Positions 1 to 12,242 of a DNA stretch of 64,000 nt are shown here, in pieces. The position numbers and the translations under genes are program-made. Where the stretch lies: assembly GCF_021018805.1 (NCBI RefSeq), contig NC_086266.1, forward strand, positions 7,130,001-7,194,000, given 5' to 3'. Position 1 is the first letter of the stretch; every line of letters starts with the position of its first letter. The notes below the pieces were generated by a model, which was not told the DNA's origin, ran no database searches, and saw only the letters and a list, made by a program, of their open reading frames with translations. The DNA is from Prinia subflava. Taxonomy: Eukaryota > Chordata > Aves > Passeriformes > Cisticolidae.

Positions 1-1559
1 ACTCTTTTTCCACCTGAGCCTGGTGTCCTCCAGGGCCAGGATTTTCCCCTGTGCTCACCCCCACACCTGCAGGTTTGTAGTCAGGCAGAGAGCACCCCTG
101 TTTGCAGAGGTTCTGCTGAACTGAAAAGTCTGTGCTGGTGTCAGTATTTTTGTTTGTACATAGACAACTAACCCTAATCAACACAGATTATTCCCCTTAT
201 TTTATTTTATTATTAGCTTACTTGAACCAAACTTTGCTTTGGATTGCAACAATGTGATGGATTCACACTGCTCTGTGCCAAGATCTATGAAAGCAACATC
301 TTCATGCCAAGAAAAAGGAATTTCCTTGTGATGTACTTACAAAATAGCCTTTTCAGAAGTAATATTTAATAACCAATGTTTAATAACACAAAATTACAGA
401 ATATCAAGTTGCCTTTTACCTTGCTTTGAACCCTAAATTAACTGCTACTGTAACATCACCACTGCAGCTCAGAGTCATATCAGGGATAAAAATAGCATGC
501 CTGGCTTGGACTTGGGGCCTTATCTGGCAAATTCTTCCCAAAATTCCACACACGAGCCTTCCTCTCTCCCCAGCAGCAATTAAACCCCTTAGGAAGCTTC
601 CCTGTAGAAAGCAAGAGGAGTGCTGAGCTAATTTCCACAATTAACAAAAGAATAAAGACAAATAGAAGCGGATGTAAATAAAATAAAAGCAGCTCCTTGA
701 GATCTACTAAACCCGTTCTTTGTTGTGCTGTAGTGACTAAACTACAGTTTCTAAATCAGTAACCTGAACTGGAAACTGGGAGTCTGCCAGCAGGCAAATC
801 TGCACGTTAATATCTGAAAAGTGTGTTTTGATGATTAGGGAAAAAGAGATTAAGAAAGACTGAGTGTTATGGGTGAAGAAGACAAACTTGCCAGCGGCCT
901 CATCGGCAGAGGGGAACTGCCACGGCTGGTGAGGAATGCAGCTGGGCCAGAAATCAAAAGATGGCCCATGACAAAAGATGTCCCCTGAGCTGCACAACCA
1001 AACAAAAGCATCTTCAGCCACAGGAGGGAATTGCTGGATCTGTGAGATGGAGTAGGCAGTTGAAAATATTGTTCGGGTAATTCATTTTGGGGGATATATT
1101 TCAGTCCCACAGCTGAAGAAATTCTTAACTAGCCAAACCCTGGTATGCAGATTAATAGTTTGGATATCCCTCATTTAAGTGGGGATAGAATTGAAGAGGT
1201 TTGGCTTTTTTGCTTACTTGTTTCTTTTTGTTGTTTGTTGTTTGTTTGTTTGGGTTTTTAGGGTGGTTTTTTTAGTTTTTAATATATAATGATCATTACA
1301 ATGACCATTGCATCTTCTGAGAAATGTAGAAAAAATAACACTAGAAGTGAGCAGTGATTTCTGCTCTCGAATAGATTTAACGTCAAATCACTTCCTGTCA
1401 GCAAATACAGCAGATGATATTCCCAGAGCAGCTAAACACCCCTTCTCTGAGGAGGACAAACAGTGTAGCTGTTGCATTTCTTCTGAATTCAGAGCTGGGC
1501 TCCACATTACAACCAAAAGGGGAAGTTAAAATGGGCTATGACAAAAAAGCACAGATTTA
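1..1559. other. Intergenic DNA, no gene recognised
   Basis: Only short chance open frames occur here, none with splice context or a recognisable protein family. The one compositional feature is a T/G-rich simple stretch at about 1203-1285, made of repeated TTTG and TTG runs. I see no coding or RNA gene. Confidence 0.6.
1203..1285 (+). repeat. T/G-rich low-complexity tract
   Basis: Repeated TGTTTG and TTTG units merge into T runs, with a GGGTTTTTAGGG-like motif near the end. This is simple sequence and could be the decayed tail of a retroelement. Nothing further can be said. Confidence 0.6.
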
Positions 1560-1833
1560 ATTTATGTACCTCAGTGAATATTATATGACAGATCTGTGTT
1601 CCATTTCGCCTGACGTCCCTAGAGATTTTATTAAAATTATTATTAATTTCTGGAGTACACTTCTTATTTTACTGTGTAATAATGAGGAGGATATTGGCAC
1701 GGAGCAGGCTCTTTTCAGGTCCATCATAGGAACAACACCTTGGCCAAAGCATAAATGAAGGCTCTTCTGGTTAAAATCTATTTAAATATCTGCGGTCACA
1801 GACATATTCCATCTGACAGTAACTCTTTCACAT
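1560..1833 (+). repeat. Left arm of ~270-bp inverted repeat pair
   Basis: This segment matches the reverse complement of 4271-4541 at about 90 percent by eye. There are long identical blocks (for example from about 1621 through the TTAAAATTATTATTAATT stretch), two small indels, and mostly transition differences. Similarity stops sharply on the inner side (after about 1833) and fades on the outer side near 1560. Two inverted copies of one dispersed element, or an inverted local duplication, would both explain it. I do not recognise the family. There is no open frame of note and no obvious target-site duplication at either outer edge. Confidence 0.85.
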
Positions 1834-4270
1834 CAGATCCTGTAGTTTTTCCTGTGAAGTTTTTCCTGTAAGTGGTAAAAGTTTTTCCTGTAAAACTATT
1901 TTTATTTCTTTCAGTATTTTGAAGATCTTACAGGTGTGGATGACTGGGCTGGAGGCAGACGTGCCTCATCCCAAGCTCTTTTATTGAGTTCAGACAGCAG
2001 AATCTTAACTTGAGCCAAGCAAATTATTCATGGGCAAACCCCACCTGACTTAGCAGCACATTTGCTAGCACGGCACGGAAGAGGTGTGTTTTTTTCTTAT
2101 GCTAAGTCACCACTGGAATGTATTTAACGAGCTTGTTCTTCCTAAGTCATGCATAGCTTAAATTCAAGGCAGGCCGCTAAAACTGGTCAGAACAGTCTGT
2201 GAGGGCTGCCCTCAGAGTTTGAGAAGATGGGTCCATAAAATACCCTCAAACAGTCTTGTGGACAAAAGCACAGGATCCTTTATTTCCGCAGATGATGACT
2301 TGAGCGTTCAGGGGGAGAGCTGGCAGGAAGGGGAGCGCTGTTGGAATGTCCTGTGTCACAAGCAGCACCTTTGTTTTTAACCGGACTTACCCCATCGCTT
2401 GCATCTGAATTCAGCCTAATGGGGAGGCACGACAGAGGACTTTCATTACTGCAACAATCCGTAATTACGGCCAGCAAACTCGTGTAAAACATCCATCAAA
2501 CGCTGAGAAAATCTGTGGCATCGGTCCAGAGTTTCAGGTGGCAACTCTGCAGAATTATATTTCTCCAGAAAAGTGCCTAAAGTACAGGTTACAGAAGTAT
2601 GTAAGGTTTAATGACTGGGTCTGCCAAAACCCAGCTCCAGCTTGTGACAGAACTGTGTTAAAGTATTCCTATGAAAAGTTTATCTATTTTTACAGCTGTA
2701 TTATTGTTGTGACACTTCAGATTTCTACTTTAGAGGTCACCTAGAAAAGCAGAAGTGATGTACAAGTACAAAGATTATGTAAAGTCCTAGAGCTGGGGTT
2801 GCAGTGTCCTTTCCAAGGAATCTGGGACAGCAGCACCGAAGTTGTGGCTCCTTCTCACAACATCTCCAGTGGCACTGCAACAAGGAGAGGAAAACCAGAG
2901 CTGCAGGTCACCTGGGATGGTGCAGAATTCCTGACTGACAGCTAACAAAATGTAACCTCTGGATTTTGGAAACGAAGCAGCTTGGTCCAGGAGTGTGAGA
3001 AATAACTCCTCAGTTAAGAGGCCACAGTGGTATTTTCAGAGAATACTTATTAATTACATAATTGTACTTGAAGCAGCTGTATTGCTTCTTGTTCTGATCT
3101 CCTCTCAGTGCAGAATGAATTCTTGTGGATTAGCTTGTTAATAGATAATCCTATTTAGTGGGTATCTGTGCTGCAAGGCAGCCTTGGCTTCCCACCCATC
3201 CAGTGGGGAATGTTTATATTTAGCTATTTTCTGGAAACAGAGCTCCAGCTGCAGCACATAGCAATTATTTGGATGGATCTTGTTTTTCCTCAGGATATGT
3301 CTGTTTTTTTGGTGTAGACTGAACAGTCTCACTGGAAATATGTCACTTTGCCTGAGCAGAGTTTTGAAGAAAAGTGTGTTTAACTAGTATGGCTCCAGAT
3401 CTGTGTCAGAGCTTGATGAGACTTGCAGCCATCCCACATTCCTTTGGGATGTATATTACTGTTATTAAAAATTGATTTGTAAATACCCAAGGTATTCCAG
3501 GGCAACGTTGCTAACTGAAAACTCCAGGGAGAAATGTCAAATTATCTCAGTACATTTTGCCTCTCTAACAAACATCTCAACACTTCCCGATATTGAGATG
3601 CTTCTTCACTCTGTTGGAGGATGGTTCTAAACACTGTTAAAGAAATGGACACTGAGTCTCTCTTCTGTTCCAGAAGTGAGGGAAAATCAGGCACCAAAGG
3701 AGTAATCCCTATGGAGATATATTCTATATGCTCATTTAAATTGCTCTGGCACCTGCTGTGCTGAAGGGCTTGCAGCAAGCTGTGGATGAAGAAGTGATGA
3801 GAGGGACCTGTCAGTTTTTAGGAGTTTTAGGATCATTATCTTTATCCTTTTCCACTCTTTGCACAGCTGTCACGTTCCTGGCCCACTGCTGATGGCTGAT
3901 TTGACACTTGGGACTTGCTGTAGTCATTTTTTGAGCCCAGGTGTGAGCTGTAAATGTATGGCTGGGTGAAATACCACAAAAAAGAGACACCCTGAGAGAT
4001 TCTGCTTTTGAAAACGGTTTGAAAGCTGTTGTGGTGGCGTGAACCAAGGGGATCTCTGGTTTAATTTTCCAAATGGAGACATTTTCAACACATTGTATGG
4101 CCGAGCAGCCCTTGCTGAAGCAGGAAGGAGCCTGGGCCAAGCACTATCCTCTGGCAGACAGCTCCCAATGAAAGGTGATGGAACCCCCAAGCTCACACCT
4201 ACTGAGCATTTCGCATATGCTGGAGAAATGAAGGTGCTCTATTACCTTGCAGTAACGACAGAACAAGCCC
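1834..4270. other. 2.4-kb spacer between inverted repeats
   Basis: This is AT-moderate DNA without a recognisable gene. At 1850-1895 the motif GTTTTTCCTGT appears three times in imperfect spacing, a small local repeat. The rest shows no domain, splice-exon pattern or RNA structure that I can support. Confidence 0.55.
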
Positions 4271-4541
4271 TGGTGTGAAAGAGTTACTGTCGGATGGAAT
4301 ATGTCTGTGACTGCAGATATTTAAATAGATCTTCACCAGAAGAGCCTTCATTTATGCTTTGGCCAAGGTGTTCCTATGACGGACCTGAAAAGAGCAAGCT
4401 CTGTGTCAATACCCTCTCATTATTACACAGTAAAACAAGAATGTACTCCAGAAATTAATAATAATTTTAATAAAATCTCTGGGGATGTCAGGCAAAATGG
4501 AGCACAGATCTATCATATAATATTCACCAAAGTGCATAAAT
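4271..4541 (-). repeat. Right arm of ~270-bp inverted repeat pair
   Basis: This is the reverse-complement partner of 1560-1833. Relative to the left arm it has a 3-bp deletion in the AACAACACC segment and scattered C/T and A/G changes. The high identity means a young insertion pair, a recent duplication, or ongoing gene conversion between the arms. With 2.4 kb between the arms the locus could form a large stem-loop. Confidence 0.85.
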
Positions 4542-7500
4542 GAACGTGCTGAACGTGCATCCTGAACGTGCTCCAGGAATGCCACGCTGTGCTCTGTGTT
4601 CCGTGGTCACTGCTGCTGCTCCCAACACTCCTGCAGGGAGTTCCCAGCCCCGGAGCGGTGCTGCAGCCTTCCCCCGGCTCCTGCCCCTCCGGGAGGGTCA
4701 GAGCTGCACAGCCTCGCTTGGGACCCTGAGGGAAGCGTTTCCTGTCAGGGACAGGGTGACACCCCCGGACACACACAGCCCTTTCCTCTGGCCCGGCTGC
4801 CCAAGAAGCTCAGAAACACAGACATAAAATCAGGTTTGTTTTTAACCAGTTAGCAGAACTAAAGTGGCTGGAGGTCAAATTCTAAACCCTGCAGGAACAC
4901 ATTATGTATTACAGACACTGTATCAGAGAGCAGCAGTACCTCCCAGGCACAGAACTGTATAGATAATATTCCTGAATTGGATCAAGTCTCCTTAGTATCT
5001 GTTATCAGCTTTAACTAGGAGAATAGTGTTGTTATTACAGGTTATAAAGTAAATTGAGCACCATACTTGCTATATAGAAATAATTGCTGGAAACTTGGTA
5101 CCTTATCTCTTTCCTTCAAGAAATTAGTAAGGGAGTCAGGCTTTTGGACTAAGCACCACAAAGATCAAGTCCACTCCTGTAAAATAATAAAGGAGTATTC
5201 AGTGGGAGCTGAAATTGGCCTAACAAAATATTATTTCATTTATTGCTACAGTATCTTTTTTTGGTAGGTGAAGTATTTCTGATCTCTCACTGAAAATACT
5301 GCAACAGCAGCATTATGACAAAAAGAAATCTGAGTTGGTTACAAAGCAGCTGCAGCATTTCAACAGCATCATTTAAAAATTAAGGGAGAGGCATCAATCT
5401 TATTCACAACAGCAAACCCAGAAAGTGATTTTCTTCATTTTTTTTTATTCTTATATTACCATATCTGGTCCACTGCAAAATGCCAGATGGGTTTTTCCCT
5501 TCCTAAGAAAAGCCAGATGCCCTCTTCATATCTGCCAACAGGCACTTTTCTGGAAGCAGAGTATCAGTCTGTTTACATCTAATGAAAACATCCTACAGAT
5601 CCATCAAATAAAGTACTCCAACATTGTTAATAACTGCCCACTGTTAATAAAACACCACGAGGAAAGATAATGTAAAAGAGTCCTAAATCATTACTAACAC
5701 ATACAAGATTCTTGTGTTTTATTTCTTAATAGTCTGTTCCCATTTATAAATCCCAAACACTGGGACTTTGGCCACTCCCTATAAAACAGTTTGCAATGCA
5801 CAGGTAGAAATTATTTGCAGCAAACATAACAAATATTGCAAAAGCAACAAAAAAGGTTATAAAATCTGGCAGAATGAATCCCAACAAAGCGTTTGGGACC
5901 TTGGGTTCACCAGAATGCCTTGGGTCCTCATGCACACATGCTTCCATAGCTCTGCTTTCCACAAAAGGGAGATTCCAGGGTATTTAATCATAAATTCCTG
6001 GGATGACTCTCTCTCCTTGTTTGTGGGATTTGTTGTTTAATTGTGTTTACATTCTTGTGTGTGGGTTGGGAATTTTGGTTTGTTTGTGATGAAACATCAA
6101 AGTTGAGTCCCAAATTAATACCATGCACTCTTATATTCCTTGCACCATCCCACAAGAGGACAGCCACACACACAGTTACCAAGTTTTATGCAACTTTAAT
6201 GGGATTAAATTTATCTAGAAATCTTTGTGTGATGTGTTTTTGCTTTCTCATCCAATTTTCCTGCTGTTATTTTTCCAATTATCTTGCTTACTGAATACCT
6301 ATTTTCAAATTTAAAAAAAGCTATCTGAATCTTCTGAAATAAAAGAATTCATAATCTGTAAACATGCAGGTTTATTCAGTTGATATTTTGATTTCTGTTT
6401 GCCAGAAAGCTGCAGTTTAACCCTAACACATGCACTGCACAGGTGTGTGGACAATAATCTTTCCCACACAGTGGTTACTGTACAAATCACACAAAGGAAA
6501 TTATCAGCAGTGAAAACAGATAAAACTCGACCTGAGATTGCTGGATTTCATGACAGAGAGTCTTGGCAGCTCTCTAAACTACACAAGTAATTCAACAAAA
6601 CTGCTAGTAAGTAAAAACTCCTTGAGTTATGCAGAATTTTGGTGTTTCAAAATCAATAGTGAAGACAGAGTGTGGGGTTTGTGAGAGGTGCCAGAGAAGG
6701 CACAGCTGACTGAGATTCTCACCAACATCAATTTAACCAAAGTCACCATTTGAGTGTTACCCAGACACTATTTCTCTCCCAAATATTGAGATGTTTTCCA
6801 TGCAAAACACTTACACCTGAGCTTTCTCTTCAGGTTTACACAACACATTAACTGCCAGCACAACAACCCAGTGGAACAATTAATTTACACTTTGCAAACT
6901 GAATATTCAGCTGTGGTTTGGGATCCTTCTTCACCACTTTAGCCACTTTGCTCCTCTGACTGCTTCCTTAGCATTTCTAGGGAAGAATCTCATCCATCCA
7001 TTTCACCTCTGAATTATAAATTATATTGGGGAATGCCATCTGGCTTTAAAAATATATCCATCTATTTTAATTGTGTTTATATATTTAACATAAAATATAT
7101 TTATAGAGATTTTCATCTGGTTTGTTTTTCAGCTGGATCAGTGTCCTGATCTGGTTCACTGTGCAGAGCTAAGGGTTGGTGTGCTTTGTTGCCAGGGCAG
7201 GAACAGGAGCAGGTAGGAACCAGTAATACAGCAAAGCCTTCGTGTCATCAAGACAAGCCCTATTTAAGATGTGGCTGCTATTGCCTGGGCTAAAACCCAA
7301 ATTAATTTCAGTTCCTTACATTTATGTTAGCTCTGCAGAAGAGACCCGTGTCCTCTATGAGTCCATTTAGTAGCCATGACTCAGTGGGACTCCTTTATTA
7401 TAAAACCAAACCAGAATTCCAGCACGCTTATACAATAAACTTTCACCAGATCTTAATTATGTATGGTCACACTGTCCACTCAGAAACACCTGATAAAAAT

Positions 7501-8353
7501 CTCCAGCGAGTGCTAGCTTGACAGAATTCCTCATTTTGAAGATTTGCATCCATAGGAGATTTCCCTGGGGTTGGTCTCCCCAATACCCCAAGTTCACCCA
7601 CACATTTCCTGTCCTCACCCTGGAGCTGCACAGAAGAGGGAATGGTTCTGTGCTAAGGTTTAAACCTCTCCCCTTGGGAGTTCTCCAGCTCCACAGAGCT
7701 CAGCTTAAGCTTTGCCTGTTTACAGGCCAGGCTGTGCAGTATAACAGTTCTGGATTGATGGGCTCAGGCTCAGCTGTGAGGTTGGGGTGCAGACCCAGCC
7801 TGAAGTCTCTGCACCAAGTTCTGGTGTGCCTGTCTGAGCTGGCAATGCACTTCCAGATTTATTCCTAAAATATTTTTTGTTCACAGTGATCTGATGGATG
7901 CTGCCGAGCCTCGCCAACCTCAGTGCTTCAGAGGAAATCCTATCTGACATTTAATTTATCCTAACCAAAATCGATGGGTTGGCAAAGCAGGATCATAGTT
8001 CTCAGCTGAGCCCTACAAAAACACCCTACACTTCACGTCCAGTGGAAACATGGATCTCCTGTGGGCAAAGATGGATTGTTGATGTGCCTCAGTTCCGTTA
8101 GATTTCCAACAATAATCTAAATAAAATAATGAAAAGGCCTTGCTGTTTTTTCAGTACATGGCGTACCTCCTACAGGCTCACCTGTGCAGCAGAAAGATCC
8201 CTCAGTCACTCCCAAGCATAGCTCACAGCCCCTCACTGGAAGACTTCAACAGACAAAAACAGGGAATGGAATGAGTTAATGAGGCAGCAAAGAACCAGAA
8301 AGACTCAGTAGGAAAGTTGACACAAAACAGACAAACTGAATTTAAAAACTGAG
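4542..8353. other. Intergenic DNA, no gene recognised
   Basis: 4545-4830 is locally GC-richer but holds no convincing exon. The remainder is AT-rich with short chance frames only. I see no repeat family or RNA gene. Confidence 0.5.
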
Positions 8354-8413
8354 ATAAAATCATACACTGGCTTGGATTGGAAAGGACCCTAAAGACCATT
8401 TAGTTCCTGTCCC
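8354..8413 (-). mobile_element. CR1 LINE 3'-end fragment
   Basis: The segment reads as a diverged copy of the reverse complement of the avian CR1 3' terminus: an AATCATA-like start, a GGCTTGGATTGGAAAGGACC core, then AAAGACCATTTAGTTCC. CR1 elements are usually 5'-truncated, which fits this short fragment. It carries no coding capacity. Confidence 0.7.
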
Positions 8414-9020
8414 CAAATAAAAGGTGATCTCTCATTTTTTAGATATTACTGAGTAACACAGATCCCCAGCCCTATTGAGGCAGACAAGGTCTTTTCAGGA
8501 CATGGAAAGCACTTTCTCCTCCTTTGATTTGATTTGATATCAGCAGCTCTGGGATATGCTAAATGATCAAGTGCAGACAGGCGTGTGCTTGTTCCATCTA
8601 CACTATGTTACCTCTCAGTGTACAAAGGTTCCCTTCCTAATAAATCCTCCTCTAAACCGCTGGTTTAAAGTTCTATTTTCTTTTCTTTATTGTCAGAAAC
8701 GTCATCTCCTTTATTACTTCATGACCCTCTTGTCTGCAGAAGGGCAATTCCAAGGCTGTGCGGTGAACAAGAGAAAGAAATTATAAGCCAGAAACTCTGA
8801 TGGGTTGGTCTCTTCCTTTGGGAGGAATTCCAAGCTTGGACATAGTGCTAACAGAGCCTGGAAATTTTTAAACCCCACGTGTGTGGTTTGTCATTTTGCT
8901 GGTTTGAAGCAGGAGAGTTCCCAGGAGTTGCCTGAATAGGAACACTGGAACCTGGACCTACTTGGAGTTTATAGAAACAACAGGGAAACCAGCACTCCCT
9001 GGTATCCAGTGCCATCCCTT
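8414..9020. other. Intergenic DNA before LNX3 island
   Basis: I see no gene here. Composition shifts from AT-rich to GC-rich at about 9000, where the minisatellite begins. Confidence 0.5.
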
Positions 9021-9021
9021 C

Positions 9022-9520
9022 CCCTGAGGAGAGAGGGAATTGCCCCCGAGGAGAGTGGGAATGCTTTGAGGGGAACAGGGATGCCCTGACAGGAGCGGGA
9101 ATTGCCCTTGAGGGGGACGGGAATGGACCTGAGGGGAGCGGCATTGCTCTGAGGGGAGCAGGGATGCCCCTGAGGACAGCAGGATTCCCCTGAGGGCTGA
9201 GGGAATTTCCCCCAGAGCTGTGGGAATTGCCGCGAAGGGAAGGGAAATTGATTTGAGGGAAGCAGGGATGCCCCGAGGGGGAGAGGATTGCCCTGAGGGC
9301 AGCGGGGATGCCCCGAGGGGAGAGGATTGCCCTGAGGGCAGCGGGGATGCCCCGAGGGGGAGCCGGGATGCTCTGAGGGAAGGAGGAATGCTCTGAGGGG
9401 AGCGGGACTGCCTCGAGGGGGAACTGCGCCGAGGGCAGCGGGGATGCCCTGAGGGGAGCGGGAAGCCGGGGCCAGGACGTGCCCTGAGGGGCAGCAGGGA
9501 TGCCCCGAGGGCAGCGGGCG
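9022..9520. repeat. GC-rich ~22-27-bp minisatellite with AP-2-like palindromes
   Basis: About twenty degenerate units carry the core GCCCTGAGGGG or GCCCCGAGGGG followed by AGCGGGGAT-type spacers. Two units contain the perfect 13-bp palindrome TGCCCTGAGGGCA (9289-9301 and 9328-9340), which is the textbook AP-2 (TFAP2) binding consensus. Many others match at 9 or more positions, such as 9479-9493. The array abuts the probable LNX3 CpG-island promoter. Regulatory function is inferred from motif match and position only. Confidence 0.85.
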
Positions 9521-9689
9521 GTCGAGGCCCGGGATGCGCCCCAGCCCCGCGGCTCCTCTGGCGGGGCGGGCCAAGGCCGCCGGGGAGGCCCGGGGAGGCG
9601 GTGGCGGAGGAGGCGGAGGCGGCGAGGGGAGGGCAGGGCTGGGCTGAGCCGTGCCGGGCGGGCGGGAGAGCGAGTGACACCTGGGCGGC

Positions 9690-9862
9690 TGCGCTGCCTC
9701 CTCCTCCTCTCACGTAGGTTTCGACTTTCTTCCCCGCCCGGAAACTTGGTGGAGGCGCCGCGCTCGCCGCTGTCGCAGGCCGGCTTGCCGCTGGGCTTCC
9801 AGCGCCTCTTCCCTCCCCGTCCCGGGGGCGAGCGAGCCCATTCCCGCCCCCGGCGGCCGCAG
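9690..9862 (+). other. LNX3: Probable non-coding first exon of LNX3
   Basis: The right edge is set by the consensus donor at 9863 (GTGAGCGG). The left edge (transcription start) is a guess within the CpG island. LNX genes have 5' non-coding exons, and coding begins in the next exon at 22196, which starts with a clear acceptor at 22164. Joining the two would give an intron of 12.3 kb. No transcript evidence is available here, and further small 5' exons could exist in between. Confidence 0.4.
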
Positions 9863-10120
9863 GTGAGCGGGGACGGTGAGGGGGTCCCGTGAGGGGGTCC
9901 CGCCGGGACCGAGGGACGTGGGGAATGAGGAGGCGCGGGGCTCCCAGCGGGCTGAGGTTTCCCGAGGGGCTCGGGGTGTCCCGACCGGCCGAGCGCGGGA
10001 GTCCCTTCAGGGGCTTGGGGGGGGGTCCCACCGGGGCTGAAGGGATGCGGAGTCCCTTAAGGGGTTCGGGGGGTCCCGCGGAGCTGAGGGAACGCGGGGC
10101 TCCCTGAGGGGACGCGGGGT

Positions 10121-10214
10121 CCCCTGAGGGTCACGGAGGTCCCTGAGGGTCTCGGGGGTCCCCTGAGGGTCTCGGGGGTCCCCTGAGGGTCTCGGGAGTC
10201 CCCTGAGGGTCTCG
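10121..10214. repeat. 20-bp tandem repeat in CpG island
   Basis: The unit CCCTGAGGGTCTCGGGGGTC repeats head to tail in exact 20-bp register from 10141. A diverged copy precedes it and a partial copy ends at 10214. It shares the CCCTGAGGG core with the 9.0-9.5 kb array, so both probably come from the same local expansion process or carry the same AP-2-like motif. Confidence 0.9.
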
Positions 10215-12230
10215 CCGGGCTGAGGTCGGGCGGGCGGGTCCCGAAGCTCCCCGTTCCCCCAGCGGAGGGCTCTCGGCCGTGACCGCGGCCAATGTCCCTT
10301 ATCAGTGACACGGGCAGCGCAGGTGAAGGCTCCCGGCCCCAGAGTTTAACTCTTCACAGGACCCACCAAACACGGCCATTTTCTGCTTGTGAGGGGTCTG
10401 AGGGAGGCAGCGGGGCAAAAATGTCTTTGCTAGGAGAGGGAGAGCGGCGAAGTCGGCGAGTTCGCTGGTAATTAATGCAGGGGGGAGGGAAAAAGCCTAT
10501 AAATAGAAGTTGAGATAAATAAGCAAAGCATGACAAGGTGAGGATGTGGACCTTTTGGAAATACCTTAAAGGTAAGAAGTACAGGTGATGATAAGGTTTA
10601 GTTTAACCCAAAGAGTAACCATCTGTCTGGAAAGATTTTTATATGAAAAGGGTTTGTTTTTTTTTTTATATGAGGGATGTAAAGCGGGGTGAGGCTGTGT
10701 GCTGCTGAAGGGGTGATCCTGCTCTGCTTGGCTGGGTGCACTTGTTATCTCGAGGATAATGTCAGCAGGAGAGAGATCTGATGGAGAAGGAGCAGACCAG
10801 GCAGCAGCCAGCTGATGCCAGTGCAGGAGGTGGCAGGGACAGCGGGACTGCCCCTTTCGGTGGCACTGTAGGCTTAGTTGGCTTTAAACTCTGCTTGAAA
10901 TGGCACTTTCAACTCCTTGAGCGGTTTTTGGGACCTACTTTACCTCGGGAAAGTAAGAAATGCAAAATAAGCGCTTCCCTGCTGCTTACCAAGCCCAAAA
11001 AGTGTCATATTTAAACTTCTGCGAGGCAAAAGAACCAGAACATAAAGTTTCCGTAGAAAAAGCTATTCCAGCTCAAGTGCAGCCGTAAGTGGTAGGGGAG
11101 GTCTCTGCTGTGCAGGGGGTGTGTCGCAGCAGGGGCACAGTGGAGATAATTGGCCACCCAGAGAAGTTTCTGTCGCTGTCACAGAAGCCCAAAGTTGTCC
11201 TGTGTAATCCTTAAGCCCCTGGGGGCTCAAGCAGCCCAGGGTTTGGGTGGTGTAGAGAACTGGAGCTCTCCTGCAGCAGCGCCAGTTGTGTGCTGTGCCT
11301 TTGAGGGATGGCGCTGACGTTTGTCCTTGATGCCGGAGCTCTTTTGGCAGCTCTCCAGCCAAGAGAGAGCAGATTGCACACATGGCTCCTTCAAAACAAA
11401 ACTTCTTTCTCTGAAGTCGCACACTCCAAGTCGTCTTTCACAATTCCCCTGAGCAGATGTAGTGTGTCTGCTGCTGGAGAGGCCTAAGGCAGTGGGAATA
11501 TTTATTCCCTTCCCCGAAGGGATTTGCTCCCTGGACCAGCTTATGGAGTCAGAACAGCACCAGTGCTTGTGCAGGGCTAAACAAAGGGGTCATATGGCTG
11601 GGGATGGAGCAGGGAAGTGATAAACAGGAGGCCAACCTTCTCTGGGGACTCCCCAGCTGGAAAACTCAGCTGTGCTGGAAATCCACACCTTCTCCCTCCC
11701 TGTCTAAGTGTTAGCATGCAAACGGGGTGCAGATGGGATTCATTTAAATAGCGGTGATACACTGGCATAAAACCCATGGGATGAACAGGAGAGGAGGACC
11801 TGTGGAGTGCAGCAAAAAGGAGCATCTGTTGAATTAAAAATCTCAAGTTTTTAATCAAACAATTACTGAGGGAGGTGAGCAAGAGAAGAAACCAACCCAG
11901 CCATATGGCCTGGGGAATGAGGGCTCAAATGTGGAAGAAACAGCTCCAGAAGGGACCTGGCAGCTACTTGACCTCTAGAAAAACCCCCGAAGTTTGAAGA
12001 TACCTGAGGAAACAGGTTGAGATTGATTCTGGATAAATTTAGTGCTCCCTGAATGGCAATTCCAATAACTCCTAAAAATTTTAATTAATGGATTTGTAAA
12101 CTGCAGTAGTGCAGTACTTCCCCAAATGTGGTTAATAAAAGACTTTAAATATTTATGGGGTTGTAGAGTCTTAGACTTCCATACATAAAAGAATAAATAT
12201 CACTGCATAATGTAATACCTGTAGCTCATG

Positions 12231-12242
12231 AACCCCCCCCCC
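12231..12242 (+). repeat. Poly-C run
   Basis: This is an uninterrupted C tract interrupted by G only at its end. Similar tracts occur at 20104-20117 and 21161-21176. These are mononucleotide runs prone to length error in sequencing. Confidence 0.8.

Larger units (their letters stand above)
9450..10320 (+). promoter_or_regulatory. LNX3: CpG island, probable LNX3 promoter
   Basis: CpG dinucleotides and GC are dense from about 9450 to 10300, against AT-rich flanks. No TATA box is visible. A strong splice donor on the + strand (CCGCAG followed by GTGAGC at 9863) lies inside. The only + strand gene downstream lacks its own promoter-like island, so this is the best candidate for the LNX3 start. 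It could instead serve a - strand gene lying to the left, or both. Confidence 0.6.

Noticed and set aside
8958..10031. 357-codon open frame on the - strand, Pro/Ser/Gly-rich
   Set aside because: It is the translation of the GC-rich minisatellite and CpG island. Its composition is repeat-driven and it matches no family.
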